A DNA stretch of 28,110 nucleotides from Clostridiales bacterium (GTDB lineage Bacteria; Bacillota; Clostridia; Lachnospirales; WQUN01), in the NCBI GenBank assembly GCA_031289625.1, contig JAITPB010000057.1, positions 1 to 28,110 of the forward strand, in the 5' to 3' direction. Position 1 is the first letter of the stretch. Each line of letters opens with the position of its first letter. The notes below the pieces were generated by a model, which had not been told where the DNA came from, did not search any database, and was given only the letters and a program-made list of their open reading frames with translations. The translations under genes and the position numbers were made by a program. Of this stretch, positions 1 to 8,861 are shown one piece after another.

Positions 1-2
1 TT

Positions 3-1299
3 TTCAGGTTGAACGGAAAAATCGCCGCAATACTTGGCAACATGGATTCTTCAACGGTTAAGGTGGTTTCCCTGGAAGACGGCCAAAGCGCGCTTATATC
101 CGTTTACGACGAGCAAAGCGGGCTATTGAAACAGGCCAGCCTCAAGGCGCTGTTCAATTGTGAGCGGGTGGAATACGCAGACAATTATTTTTACGCCTAT
201 AAGAACGGGGCGCTCTCCGCAAGATATGTCTTGTTAGGCTCAAATATTTTTCGTATTTTAACGGATTCCGTCTCTGATGAACCTGACCGCCTTGGCTCAT
301 GGGGCAGTATCAATAATGTCCCCGAGCGCGGGGCAAACTGGAAACAGCTTGTCACAAACAGCCCCTTTACGCTAGGGGACTATTATATTAAGGGATACTG
401 GGGTCCGGATGGGGAGCAGACGCCATATTACGGCTTCGATTTCGGGAGTTACCCCAAACTGGACGGCTCGACAGTGGCTGTGCCTATGGCCGTCGAATTC
501 GCCAGGCAGCACCTGGGGCTATCAGATGACTACGCTAACTCCTTTACGAGTTTCTCAGGCACCCCAAACGCTTATGCCTCCCTTATCCATAAAGACGCTG
601 GGATGACACAGGTGATTCGGGGATACTACAGCGATATTGAGTCCGCGCTTTCAGACGACAGCCATCCAGTTGATTTAGTCCTCGCCACATACCCTTCGGA
701 CGATGAACTCGCCGAGGCGAAGACAAAAGGGGTCACGCTGGAGATTGAGCCGGTTTGCTATGACGCATTTGTGTTTATAACCCACAAGGACAACCCGGTA
801 GACAGCCTAACGCTGGATCAGGTACGTGGGATTTATGCCGGGAAAGTTGATGAACTGGAAAGAAATCGGCGGCCTGGATGAGCCTATAACCGCGTTTCAG
901 CGTGAAAAAGATTCCGGAAGCCAAACCGGCATGGAGCAAATGGTTATGCAAGGCGTGCCAATGCTGGACGCCCCAACCCTTCAGATATACTCCATGGGCG
1001 CCCTGATCGACGCTGTGGGCGAGTTCAGCAATAAGCCCACAAGCATTGGCTATACGTATAAGTTTTATGTAGACAACCTGTATCAGGATGATAATATAAA
1101 AATACTTAAAATAAACAGCGTCACGCCGAGCCAGGCCAATATAATCTCAAAATCATACCCGCTGACAGTAAGCTATTATGGGGCTGTACGCGCCGGCGAC
1201 GGCAAAAACAGCGCCGGCCGCAAATTTCTGGATTGGCTGCTTTCAGGGCAAGGTCAGGCTTCCATCGCACAGGCCGGGTATGTGCCGCTTGCCCCTTAA
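3..1299 (+). pseudogene. PstS-like periplasmic binding protein, 5'-partial and frameshifted
   Basis: This reads as the C-terminal part of a phosphate-ABC-type (PBP-like domain) substrate-binding protein. The frame is open to the left window edge, so the true start lies outside; the TTG at 9 is not convincing. The first frame carries a lobe containing YPKLDGSTVAVP and ends with LTLDQVRGIYAGKV, then runs to a stop at 879-881. The expected continuation, NWKEIGG followed by REKDSGSQTGME (the position of the family's R-x-x-SGT ligand loop), lies in the +1 frame and continues to the stop at 1297-1299. One extra base around 847-853 explains the break. It could be a real pseudogene, a recent mutation or a sequencing error. 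The ligand is not proven. The stop codon overlaps that of the convergent metal ATPase gene. Confidence 0.75.
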
Positions 1300-3170
1300 T
1301 ATGGTCTAATCAAACTTTTGCTTCGCCATTTCAGCAGCAACGACGAATTGATAATCACGGCGACCGACCCGGCGTTATGTACTAATGCCCCTGCGACTGG
1401 ATTGAGAATCCCCGCAATCGCCAATGTGACAGCGGCAAAATTAAGCGCCATCGCCGCAATCAGATTGATGTTGATTGTCCGCATAACATGTTTTGCGAGC
1501 AAGAGCAAATGCGGAATGCATTTTATATCGTCGCCAACAAGCACAATGTCTGAGGCTTCCACGGCAATGTCACTGCCAACGCCACCCATCGCAATTCCGA
1601 CCTGCGCCGCTTTCAGGGCGGGCGCGTCATTGATGCCGTCGCCCACCATACAAACAAATTCACCCTGCTCCTGATAGCTGCGGATTGCGGTCAGCTTATC
1701 CTCTGGCAGACAACTCGCCCGCACGTCGGCGATACCGGCCATTCTGGCAATGTACGCCGACGCTTGCGGGGAATCGCCTGTAAGAAGAACAGTCTTTGCG
1801 TCTGCGCCGTGAATGGCCGTTATCGTGTTGGCGGCGTCCGGGCGCAGGGTGTCGGACAGGACAATGAAGCCTGAAGTTTCCCGTTCACTCATAACATAAA
1901 TTACCGTGCAGCCGGAATCCTTTGCCTCTGCAATTTTTGCCTTAAACTGTTCCGGCAAAAAAAAACCTCGTTCCGATAACATCGCCTCATTCCCGGCGTA
2001 AATGGTTTGGCCCTCGACCACTGCGTAAACGCCGCGTCCCGCTATCAAGCGGAATTCAGCGGGCTGGGTTGGAGTTGCGTTGTATTCTTTTTTGTAATGT
2101 GCGGCAATGGCTTTTCCCAGCGGGTGTTCGGAACGGAGTTCCGCGCTTGCGGTGATTTCCAAAAGCGTCTTTTCATCAACAGCGGGATTGCAACTGCTTA
2201 CTTGCAAAACGGCAGGGTTTCCAAAAGTCAGCGTCCCGGTCTTGTCAAAAGCGACTCGGACAACTTTGGCCAATCGTTCAAGCGCGTCGCCCTTGCTGAC
2301 CAATATGCCATATTTTGCGGCGTTGCCGATACCCGCCATAATTGCCGCAGGCGTGGCAAGCGTCAAAGCGCACGGGCAGAACACAACCAAAATGGTGACG
2401 GCACGGATTACGTCATGGGTCGTTAAGCCGGTAATCAATGCGGCGGACAGTGCGATCATGACAATCCAGGTCGCCCATCTATCGGTCAGCCCGACGATTT
2501 TTGCCTTGCCTGCATCGGCCGATTCCACCAGGCGAATCATACGCTGCAAAGAGCTATCCTCGCCGACCTTTTGCGCGGTCATATCGAACGTGCCAAATTG
2601 GTTGACCGTGCCGCTCTGCACCTCGTCACCGACGCCTTTGTCCACGGGCAGGGATTCTCCAGTCATAATGGACTGATCAATCGAAGTCTGCCCGCTTGTT
2701 ATCATGCCGTCAGCCGCAATGGTTTCTCCCGCCAAAACCCGCAGAGTATCGCCGATTCGCACCTCGCTCGCAGGCAAGACGAGTTCTTCGCCGTTATGCA
2801 CGACCCTCGCCGTGGAAGGCGTCAGCCGCACCAATTTCTCAATTCCGGCTCTCGCTTTCGCTGCGGTGCGCTCTTCCAGAAATGCGCCAATCGTCATGAT
2901 GAACGCCACCTCGCCCGCGGCGAACAGCTCCCCAATGACCACCGAGGCAATCAGCGCGATTGACACCAGCGCGTCGGCCTTCACGTCAAACTCGGTGACA
3001 AGCCCAACCGCCGCGCCCCAAACGATAGGTATCCCGCACAAGAGAATAGCGGCCCAGGCCGCATTAACAGGAAGATGTCCAATGCCGAAAAAGCTGACCG
3101 CCAGCGCGGCAAAGGAAATTCCGAGAAACAGAAGAGTCCGCTTCTCCTCGTTTTGAAAAAATGAAATCAT
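1296..3170 (-). CDS. P1B-type heavy-metal-transporting ATPase
   Basis: This is a membrane pump that exports metal ions using ATP. From ATG 3170 the protein has 624 residues. Visible motifs are TGES (170-173, actuator), CPC (265-267, transmembrane metal site), DKTGT with the phosphorylated Asp309, SEHP (347-350, nucleotide binding) and GDGIND in the hinge. No N-terminal CxxC metal-binding domain is present; the protein starts with transmembrane helices. The last helices carry HNAGS rather than the MxxSS of classical Cu(I) ATPases, so metal specificity is uncertain (Cu, Zn/Cd or another). ATG 3170 is chosen because GAGGAGAG lies seven bases upstream; the frame extends to 3239, but that part is the promoter region. 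A CsoR-like operator precedes it, which points to copper-type control. Confidence 0.9.
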   Translation of the reverse strand: MISFFQNEEKRTLLFLGISFAALAVSFFGIGHLPVNAAWAAILLCGIPIVWGAAVGLVTEFDVKADALVSIALIASVVIGELFAAGEVAFIMTIGAFLEERTAAKARAGIEKLVRLTPSTARVVHNGEELVLPASEVRIGDTLRVLAGETIAADGMITSGQTSIDQSIMTGESLPVDKGVGDEVQSGTVNQFGTFDMTAQKVGEDSSLQRMIRLVESADAGKAKIVGLTDRWATWIVMIALSAALITGLTTHDVIRAVTILVVFCPCALTLATPAAIMAGIGNAAKYGILVSKGDALERLAKVVRVAFDKTGTLTFGNPAVLQVSSCNPAVDEKTLLEITASAELRSEHPLGKAIAAHYKKEYNATPTQPAEFRLIAGRGVYAVVEGQTIYAGNEAMLSERGFFLPEQFKAKIAEAKDSGCTVIYVMSERETSGFIVLSDTLRPDAANTITAIHGADAKTVLLTGDSPQASAYIARMAGIADVRASCLPEDKLTAIRSYQEQGEFVCMVGDGINDAPALKAAQVGIAMGGVGSDIAVEASDIVLVGDDIKCIPHLLLLAKHVMRTININLIAAMALNFAAVTLAIAGILNPVAGALVHNAGSVAVIINSSLLLKWRSKSLIRPY

Positions 3171-3193
3171 AAACGCTCTCCTCGACATACAAA

Positions 3194-3239
3194 TAGGGGT
3201 ATTGGTATATATATACCCTACAGGGTATGCCTTTGTCAA
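3194..3239 (-). promoter_or_regulatory. Metal-ATPase promoter with CsoR-like operator
   Basis: On the minus strand, TTGACA (3234-3239) and TATATA (3210-3215) are 18 bases apart, a good sigma-A promoter for the ATPase gene. An inverted repeat ATACCC-TGTA-GGGTAT (plus-strand 3213-3228) fills the spacer and touches the -10 box. It resembles known CsoR operators (an A/T-flanked GGGTAT palindrome). A further GGGTAT half-site lies at plus-strand 3197-3202 and could pair with 3213-3218 to form a second site. CsoR bound here would block RNA polymerase until the metal is sensed. Motif and position are seen directly; the regulator assignment is inferred from the csoR gene next door. Confidence 0.75.
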
Positions 3240-3264
3240 GAGGAAAATGAAAAAGTGGAAAATG

Positions 3265-3297
3265 AAAAAGCAACCGAAAAAGTTTCGGCTGCTTTTT
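3265..3297 (-). terminator. Intrinsic terminator after csoR
   Basis: A 15-base-pair stem (3265-3279 with 3283-3297, one G-U pair) closes a three-base loop, with T-runs on both sides. It lies between csoR and the ATPase promoter, so the two genes are probably separate transcription units. Confidence 0.75.
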
Positions 3298-3317
3298 AAC
3301 AGGCTTGATTGACAAGC

Positions 3318-3593
3318 TTATGTCATGCGGGAAAAATGCTCCACTGCTTTGGCAAAGTCTGAGATGGTTTTGTCGGCGTCGCCATTTTCTATGCCTTCGC
3401 GGACACAATGATTCAAATGCCCTTCCAATACCACTTGCCCAACCTTGTGCAGCGCCGCTTTGACTGCGTTAATTTGAATCAGGACATCTTCGCAGGGCAC
3501 ATCGGTGTCAATCATTTTTTCAATGGCGTTTATCTGGCCTTTGATTTTGTTCAGCCGTCTATGCAGATTTTCGGAATCCATACACTGACGCAT
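3318..3593 (-). CDS. csoR: CsoR/FrmR-family copper-sensing repressor
   Basis: A 91-residue all-helical DNA-binding repressor of the DUF156 family. The CsoR Cu(I) ligand set is intact: Cys34 (VPCEDVL), His59 and Cys63 (GHLNHC), in the same pattern as Cys36/His61/Cys65 of Mycobacterium tuberculosis CsoR. This favours copper sensing over the formaldehyde (FrmR) or nickel (RcnR) subtypes. The start is ATG 3593, with AGGAGG seven bases upstream; the frame continues to 3623 without another ribosome binding site. The predicted target is the operator in front of the downstream metal ATPase. It lies 64 bases after cbiC on the same strand but is separated from the ATPase by a terminator. Confidence 0.92.
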   Translation of the reverse strand: MRQCMDSENLHRRLNKIKGQINAIEKMIDTDVPCEDVLIQINAVKAALHKVGQVVLEGHLNHCVREGIENGDADKTISDFAKAVEHFSRMT

Positions 3594-3657
3594 TTCAAAT
3601 CCTCCTGATACACTTGGGAGCATACAAAATACAGCTGTAAATCATGGCGCCGTTTTT

Positions 3658-4284
3658 TTATGACGCGTCCAAACATCCATACGCGATGGCGTTTACGATC
3701 GCCGCCGCGACATTGCTGCCGCCTTTTCGCCCACGCGGCACAATGCAGGGAATGCCGGACGCCATGAGCTGATCCTTGGCCTCCACCACATTGACAAAAC
3801 CTACAGGCGCGCCAATGACCGCCAGCGGGCGCGACGCGCCTTCGCCGATCATTTTGAGAAGCTGAAGCAAAGCCGTCGGCGCGTTGCCCACAACGAAAAT
3901 CAGCGGCTTATCCATCTGAAACGCTTTCTCCACAGCGGCGGTGGCCCGGGTGATCCGGCGGGTGAGCGCTTCCCGCGTTACATCTTCGTCGGAAATAAAA
4001 CAGCGCATTTCCGAGCCGTATTTTTTCAGCAGCCTTTCGTTGATGCCGGCCCGCGCCATTTTTGTGTCAGTGACCAGGAGAGTTCCCTCCCGCAGCGCGG
4101 TTTGAATGATGGAAACAACGCCTTCGGAAAAATATAAGCTGTTGGCGTATTCTAAATCAGCTGTAGTATGAATTACCCTCTTAATAATCCCTTCCTGATC
4201 CGGCAAAAAAATTCTGTCTCCCAATAACTCCGTAATAATTTCAAAACTTTTGTTTTCGATCGCTTTCGGCGTCATAACCTCCAT
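3658..4284 (-). CDS. cbiC: Cobalt-precorrin-8 methylmutase
   Basis: CbiC moves the methyl group from C11 to C12 of the corrin ring, converting (cobalt-)precorrin-8 to cobyrinate or hydrogenobyrinate. The protein has 208 residues, normal for the family. His39 in VIHTTADLEYA matches the catalytic histidine, and the conserved GNAPTAL, GAPVGFVNVVEAK and RGRKGGS segments are present. The start is ATG 4284, with GGGAG nine bases upstream; the in-frame ATG at codon 4 has GGAGG too close. It is the last gene of the cobalamin operon, five bases after cbiP. Confidence 0.95.
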   Translation of the reverse strand: MEVMTPKAIENKSFEIITELLGDRIFLPDQEGIIKRVIHTTADLEYANSLYFSEGVVSIIQTALREGTLLVTDTKMARAGINERLLKKYGSEMRCFISDEDVTREALTRRITRATAAVEKAFQMDKPLIFVVGNAPTALLQLLKMIGEGASRPLAVIGAPVGFVNVVEAKDQLMASGIPCIVPRGRKGGSNVAAAIVNAIAYGCLDAS

Positions 4285-4289
4285 TATTT

Positions 4290-5765
4290 TTATCTCCCTA
4301 AAATTTGGTAGACAGCATTCATATCAATATGATTGCGGATACAATCCGCCAGCTTGTCGTATTCCCTTTCCTTGCGGCTTTTCATGTCCGGTACGTCCAT
4401 GGTGATGCCTTTGGCCGCGCACAGGCTTCTAACAAGGCTTTCGGCAGCGCGATCGAATACGCCGTGTACATAACAGCCCGCGACATTTCCCTTGCGCTCC
4501 CCGGCCGCGTATTCCCTGCCTTCTCCCCGGCAGAGAATCAGAGGTTCGCCGGTTCCTTCCGTCCCTCCCATGTGGATCTCGTAGCCCTCAAAAGCCTGGC
4601 CGCTCAAAAGCGACAGATCGCCAGGAATGGATTGAAAAACGCCAGTCACTCTTTTTCGTTCTTTTTCCCGTCCAAAACAGGTTTCGCCAGAGAGCAGCCC
4701 CATGCCGGCGATTTCCCCGCCGCCTTCCATTTGATCGGGATCGCGGATTAGGCGGCCCAGCATTTGATATCCGCCGCATATGCCAAAGACGGGTTTGCCG
4801 CGCGAAGCGTGCGCTTGAATCGCGGCTTCCAGCCCGTTTTGCCGCAGCCAGAGCAAATCGCTCATGGTGTTCTTGGTGCCGGGCAGAATGATTAAATCTG
4901 GATCGTTCAAAGCCGTCGCCGTGTCGACATACCGGAGAGAAACATGGGGGACGCCGTCTAAAATATTAAAATCGGTAAAATTAGAAATTCTGGGCAGACG
5001 GATCACGGCGATGTCGATGAGGCCCTTTTCGTGTTTGGCGTGCAGCCGTTCACTGAGGCTGTCCTCGTCGTCGATGTCCAGCGATATGAGCGGAACAACG
5101 CCTAAGACGGGGACATGAACGAGATCTTCCAGCATATCCAGGCCGGGTTTGAGTATTGTCTGGTCGCCGCGGAATTTATTGATCACGAGTCCTTTGATTC
5201 TGGCGCGATCCGCCTGCGGCAGAAGGTTCACTGTTCCGTAAAGGGAAGCGAACACGCCGCCCCGGTCAATGTCGCCCACCAGCAGGACGGGCGCGTCTAT
5301 CATAGCCGCCAGCCCCATGTTGACAAAATCGTCCTGGTTTAAATTGATTTCCGCCGGGCTGCCCGCCCCTTCCACGACAATCACGTCGTAATCCCCGGCG
5401 AGGCTGTCATACGCTTTTAATATCTCCGGCTTGAGTTGGTGTTTATATTCATAATAGGCCGTCGCAGTCATGTCGCCGATGGGCCTGCCATTCACCACGA
5501 CTTGCGAACCGCTGTCTCCGGTGGGCTTGAGCAGAATGGGATTCATCCGGACGTCCGGCTCAAGCCCGGCGCATTCTGCTTGTGTCACCTGCGCGCGTCC
5601 CATTTCCAGTCCGTCTTGCGTGACATAGGAATTAAGCGCCATATTTTGCGATTTAAACGGCGCCGCCCGATATCCGTCCTGCTTAAAAACCCGGCACAGA
5701 CCGGCCACGGTTATGCTTTTTCCCGCGCCGGAACACGTCCCCTGTACCATGATGCTCTTTTTCAT
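4290..5765 (-). CDS. cbiP: Cobyric acid synthase (glutamine-hydrolysing)
   Basis: CbiP uses ATP and glutamine to amidate side chains b, d, e and g of adenosylcobyrinate a,c-diamide, giving adenosylcobyrate. The 491-residue length is normal. The N-terminal dethiobiotin-synthetase-like domain has the P-loop variant GTCSGAGKS (9-17) and KSQNMALNS, plus VVEGAGSPAEINL. The C-terminal class-I glutamine amidotransferase domain has Cys330 in GICGGYQMLG and a catalytic-type His in CYVHGVFD. The gene starts 10 bases after the ApgM-like gene ends. The ribosome binding site before ATG 5765 is weak (AGGG). Confidence 0.96.
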   Translation of the reverse strand: MKKSIMVQGTCSGAGKSITVAGLCRVFKQDGYRAAPFKSQNMALNSYVTQDGLEMGRAQVTQAECAGLEPDVRMNPILLKPTGDSGSQVVVNGRPIGDMTATAYYEYKHQLKPEILKAYDSLAGDYDVIVVEGAGSPAEINLNQDDFVNMGLAAMIDAPVLLVGDIDRGGVFASLYGTVNLLPQADRARIKGLVINKFRGDQTILKPGLDMLEDLVHVPVLGVVPLISLDIDDEDSLSERLHAKHEKGLIDIAVIRLPRISNFTDFNILDGVPHVSLRYVDTATALNDPDLIILPGTKNTMSDLLWLRQNGLEAAIQAHASRGKPVFGICGGYQMLGRLIRDPDQMEGGGEIAGMGLLSGETCFGREKERKRVTGVFQSIPGDLSLLSGQAFEGYEIHMGGTEGTGEPLILCRGEGREYAAGERKGNVAGCYVHGVFDRAAESLVRSLCAAKGITMDVPDMKSRKEREYDKLADCIRNHIDMNAVYQILGR

Positions 5766-5775
5766 GTAATCAACC

Positions 5776-6777
5776 CTATCTCATCCACAAAAATCTTGAG
5801 ACTTTCATTGTGCCGTGCGCGCCTGTCTGGCAGAGAGAAGCATGGTCGCTTGTCACCGTCAGTTCACACCCCGGCGGTAAGTGCCGAAGCAGCGGCTCCA
5901 GAACCTCTCGATCAATCCGCTGGATAAACAGGGCTTTTTCCCGCGGCTTTTTTCGGTGAGACGCCTCGTCCGCGCCGTTGATGTGCAGCAGCGTAAAATC
6001 GTAGCGGCTGACGCAAGCCAGAGCCGCTTCGGTTTTGGCTGCCAGCTGGGTATCCACGTCCCCGGTCGCGCCTTCCGGGATGTAATCATCCATTCCCATC
6101 AGCCTCGCGATGCCAATGACTACATCCGCCCTGGCCACTACCGCGCCGCAAAGGCCGCTGACTTCGCGGAAGGAAGGCAGCGGGACATAGACAGAAGGGC
6201 TCCAGGGCATATATGTCGTATTTTCATAGCGCTGCAAAAGCGCCAGCGTCATTTCTTTTAACGCGAGGCCCAGGTCGTTGCCAGCGCAAGTGAGTTCCCG
6301 GACAGGGCGCCCGATGTTTTGATGCGGCGCGAAAGTCACTAAAGTATCAGCGTATTTTTTGCCGCCCGGCGCGATCAGAATGTGCCGGTAGCCATCCAGC
6401 TTGCGGATCTCAAATGGCGCGGACACATCCGCGCCGATATTCGTAGACACATTCGTGTCCACGCCGTTTTTGACCAAAATGCCGTTTTCGACGCCCACGG
6501 CGTTGAGCCGCATGGCCAAATCCTCTTCCCGCATGTGGATCCCGTGCGCGGCGGCTTCTACAAACGCGCGCCCATGCGGGATCGAATGCGGCGGTGCGCC
6601 CAGCATGAAAAGGATGCAGGCCAGGCTGTCCGGTTCGCGGCCAGGCGGCGTGTGAGAGATGGGCGGTAAAAGCCGCGCCTTTTGCAAAGATGAGGCGAAA
6701 GACAGCGGCGTTTTTCCGTCCAGCTCGGGGTAAGGCAGATCCTCCATGCCGTCGATGATGACAAGCAGACGCTTCAA
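5776..6777 (-). CDS. ApgM-like alkaline-phosphatase-superfamily protein in the cobalamin operon
   Basis: A 333-residue relative of archaeal-type cofactor-independent phosphoglycerate mutase, a family that also includes a homoserine kinase branch. The N-terminus has IIDGMEDLP followed by ELDGKTPL. Metal-ligand motifs are visible: Asp9, Asp270/His274 (ADEASH), Asp311-His312 (SDH) and His321, plus the family signature PEGATGDVDT. Ser51 (EPDSLAC) may be the nucleophile, but the usual G-S-D context is not intact. The protein is shorter than typical ApgM (about 400). The start is TTG 6777, with AAGGGG eight bases upstream. It lies four bases after cobD. Its position suggests a missing cobalamin step, either alpha-ribazole-phosphate phosphatase or L-threonine kinase supplying CobD. 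Family is fairly sure; role is inference. Confidence 0.75.
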   Translation of the reverse strand: MKRLLVIIDGMEDLPYPELDGKTPLSFASSLQKARLLPPISHTPPGREPDSLACILFMLGAPPHSIPHGRAFVEAAAHGIHMREEDLAMRLNAVGVENGILVKNGVDTNVSTNIGADVSAPFEIRKLDGYRHILIAPGGKKYADTLVTFAPHQNIGRPVRELTCAGNDLGLALKEMTLALLQRYENTTYMPWSPSVYVPLPSFREVSGLCGAVVARADVVIGIARLMGMDDYIPEGATGDVDTQLAAKTEAALACVSRYDFTLLHINGADEASHRKKPREKALFIQRIDREVLEPLLRHLPPGCELTVTSDHASLCQTGAHGTMKVSRFLWMR

Positions 6778-6781
6778 TGCG

Positions 6782-7834
6782 CTATCCCCTTCCCGTTATT
6801 TCCTGCCGGAGCGTTGCGGCGAACGCTGCGTTTTCCGCGTGATTTCTCACGGCAATCCGATAAAAGCCCGCGGTCAGCCCGGGATAATCGCCGCAGTCCC
6901 GAATGAGAATCCCCCGCCGGATTAAACGCTCCCGCAGATCGCGAAAATTTGTTTTGAAAAAAAGATAGTTTGCGGCGGACGGAAAAATATGAAAGCCCAT
7001 GCCGGAAAGTTCCGCCCGCAAATACTCTCTTTCCGGCGCGATGATGGCGTGGGTTTGGGCGGCGTAGGCCGGATCGTTCAGCGCCGCGGCGCCGCAGGAT
7101 TGCGCCAGTGCGGAGACAGACCAAGGCGCGCCGTATCGCGCAATCCCCGCGGCTGTTTCCGGCGCGCACAGCGCATAGCCCAGCCGCAGGCCCGCCATGG
7201 CGTAAAATTTTGTAAAAGCTTTTAAAATCACCACAGGGGCGCCCGCCCGCAAAAACGGTTTCATCGAAAGCGCCGCGCCGTCTTCCACAAAATCCAGAAA
7301 ACATTCGTCTATCAGCAGAAGCGTACGCCCGGCTTTGCAACGCGCCCCGATTCGTTCCAGCAGCGCTTTTGGAGTCAGACAGCCGGTCGGATTGTTCGGA
7401 TTGCAGAGGAACGCCATGTCCACGCCGTTTTTGGGGGAAACGATGGATTCGGCAATATCGTCCTGTATGGCAAAATCGTTTTCTTCCTGGAGCGGATATC
7501 GGATGATTTCACAGTCCGTGAGCCTAAGCGCGGTTTCATACTCGGAAAAAGAAGGGGCCAGGATCAGCGCTCTTTTGGGTTTTTGAAAAAAGATCAGCCG
7601 GTAGAGAATATCCGCGGCCCCGTTTCCACAGACGATCATTTCCTCCGGAATGTTTTCATGAACGCTCAAAGCTTTTTTCAGCGCGCGGCAGAATGGATCG
7701 GGATACCGCGGGACGCCGTCCGCAAAGCCGCGGATGACGTCCCGCACGGTTTCTGGCAGCCCCAGAGGATTTAAATTGGCTGAAAAATCGATCATGTTTC
7801 TGTCAAACGCGTATACATCCCCGCCGTGAGCCAT
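6782..7834 (-). CDS. cobD: Threonine-phosphate decarboxylase
   Basis: A PLP-dependent class I/II aminotransferase-fold enzyme that decarboxylates L-threonine O-3-phosphate to (R)-1-aminopropan-2-yl phosphate, the linker of the nucleotide loop. The 350-residue length is normal. Supporting motifs are MAHGGD at the start, FSANLNPLG, CNPNNPTG, LLIDECFLDF and the PLP lysine, probably Lys209 in AFTKFYAMAGLRLGY. The MAHGGD plus NLNPLG combination separates CobD from histidinol-phosphate aminotransferase, as does its place after cbiB. The start is ATG 7834, with AGGTGAGG just upstream. Sixteen bases separate it from cbiB. Confidence 0.92.
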   Translation of the reverse strand: MAHGGDVYAFDRNMIDFSANLNPLGLPETVRDVIRGFADGVPRYPDPFCRALKKALSVHENIPEEMIVCGNGAADILYRLIFFQKPKRALILAPSFSEYETALRLTDCEIIRYPLQEENDFAIQDDIAESIVSPKNGVDMAFLCNPNNPTGCLTPKALLERIGARCKAGRTLLLIDECFLDFVEDGAALSMKPFLRAGAPVVILKAFTKFYAMAGLRLGYALCAPETAAGIARYGAPWSVSALAQSCGAAALNDPAYAAQTHAIIAPEREYLRAELSGMGFHIFPSAANYLFFKTNFRDLRERLIRRGILIRDCGDYPGLTAGFYRIAVRNHAENAAFAATLRQEITGRG

Positions 7835-7850
7835 TTCCTCACCTGCCTGT

Positions 7851-8861
7851 CTAAAAATGGAAAAGATATTTCGCGGCTATCTGGAATATCAAGATGAAAA
7901 AAATCAGTTCGGAGATCGAGGCAGCGTACATGATCCGGTTCGCCCGCGCGATGTCCTCCGGTTCAGCTTTGCGCATTTCATCCCCAATGAAAGGTTTTCG
8001 CACCAACGCGCCGCCGTAAAACGCGTCCCCGGCCAGCTGAATGCCCAGCAGACCCGCGCAGGCCGATTCTGTTTGCGCGCTGTTGGGGCTTTTATGTTTA
8101 TAGCGATCGCGCAAAAATATTTTCAGCCCCCGGCGGACGCTGCAAAACGGTCTCAAACCGCGAAACGATCCGGCGGCCAGCATAAGCAGCGCGCACAGCC
8201 GGGCGGGGATAAAATTCGCGACATCGTCCAGCCGCGCGGCGAAACGGCCAAAATATAGATAGCGATCGTTTTTGTAGCCGATCATGGAATCCATTGTGCT
8301 GATGGCTTTGTAACAAAACCCCAAAGCCGCGCCGCCCAGGCACAGATAAAACAAAGGCGCGGCGACGCCGTCCGACGCGTTTTCCGCCACGGTTTCCACA
8401 GCCGCCTTCGCGATTTGTTCCCTGTCCAATTCCTGAACATCGCGTCCGACAATCCACGAAAGCGCCGACCGGGCCGCTTGCACATCGCCCGCCGCTAAAT
8501 GCCTGTACACAGCCATGCTCTCATCCTGCAGACATTTCGCGGCTAATATCCAATAACAAAACAATGTTTCCAAGAGCATTCGCAGCCCAATATGTACGAG
8601 CCCGGCCAGCCATAACAGCGTAAACGGCAGAAGAAAAGATAGTCCGGCCACGCAGACGGCCAGTGCGGCCCCCCAAAAGTGCAGCGCCCGATCGTCCTCG
8701 TTCGCCAGGGGGCGTATGCGCTTTTCGCACCAGGTAATGGCGCGCCCGATGAGCCGTATGGGATGCGGCCAGCCTTGGGGATCGCCCACGATCCGATCTA
8801 GAATGAATCCGAAAACAACCGGCGCCGTGTGGATAAAAATGAGTGAGACCATCGGATTCAT
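7851..8861 (-). CDS. cbiB: Adenosylcobinamide-phosphate synthase
   Basis: An integral membrane protein that joins aminopropanol phosphate to adenosylcobyrate, producing adenosylcobinamide phosphate. It has 336 residues with several hydrophobic helices. Family motifs include DRIVGDPQGWPHPIRLIG near the N-terminus, GRDVQELD, AVETVAENASDG, YKAISTMDSMIGYKN and DDVANFIPARL. ATG 8861 overlaps the cbiA stop in an ATGA arrangement and uses a GGAGG inside cbiA, so translation is probably coupled. Confidence 0.95.
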   Translation of the reverse strand: MNPMVSLIFIHTAPVVFGFILDRIVGDPQGWPHPIRLIGRAITWCEKRIRPLANEDDRALHFWGAALAVCVAGLSFLLPFTLLWLAGLVHIGLRMLLETLFCYWILAAKCLQDESMAVYRHLAAGDVQAARSALSWIVGRDVQELDREQIAKAAVETVAENASDGVAAPLFYLCLGGAALGFCYKAISTMDSMIGYKNDRYLYFGRFAARLDDVANFIPARLCALLMLAAGSFRGLRPFCSVRRGLKIFLRDRYKHKSPNSAQTESACAGLLGIQLAGDAFYGGALVRKPFIGDEMRKAEPEDIARANRIMYAASISELIFFILIFQIAAKYLFHF

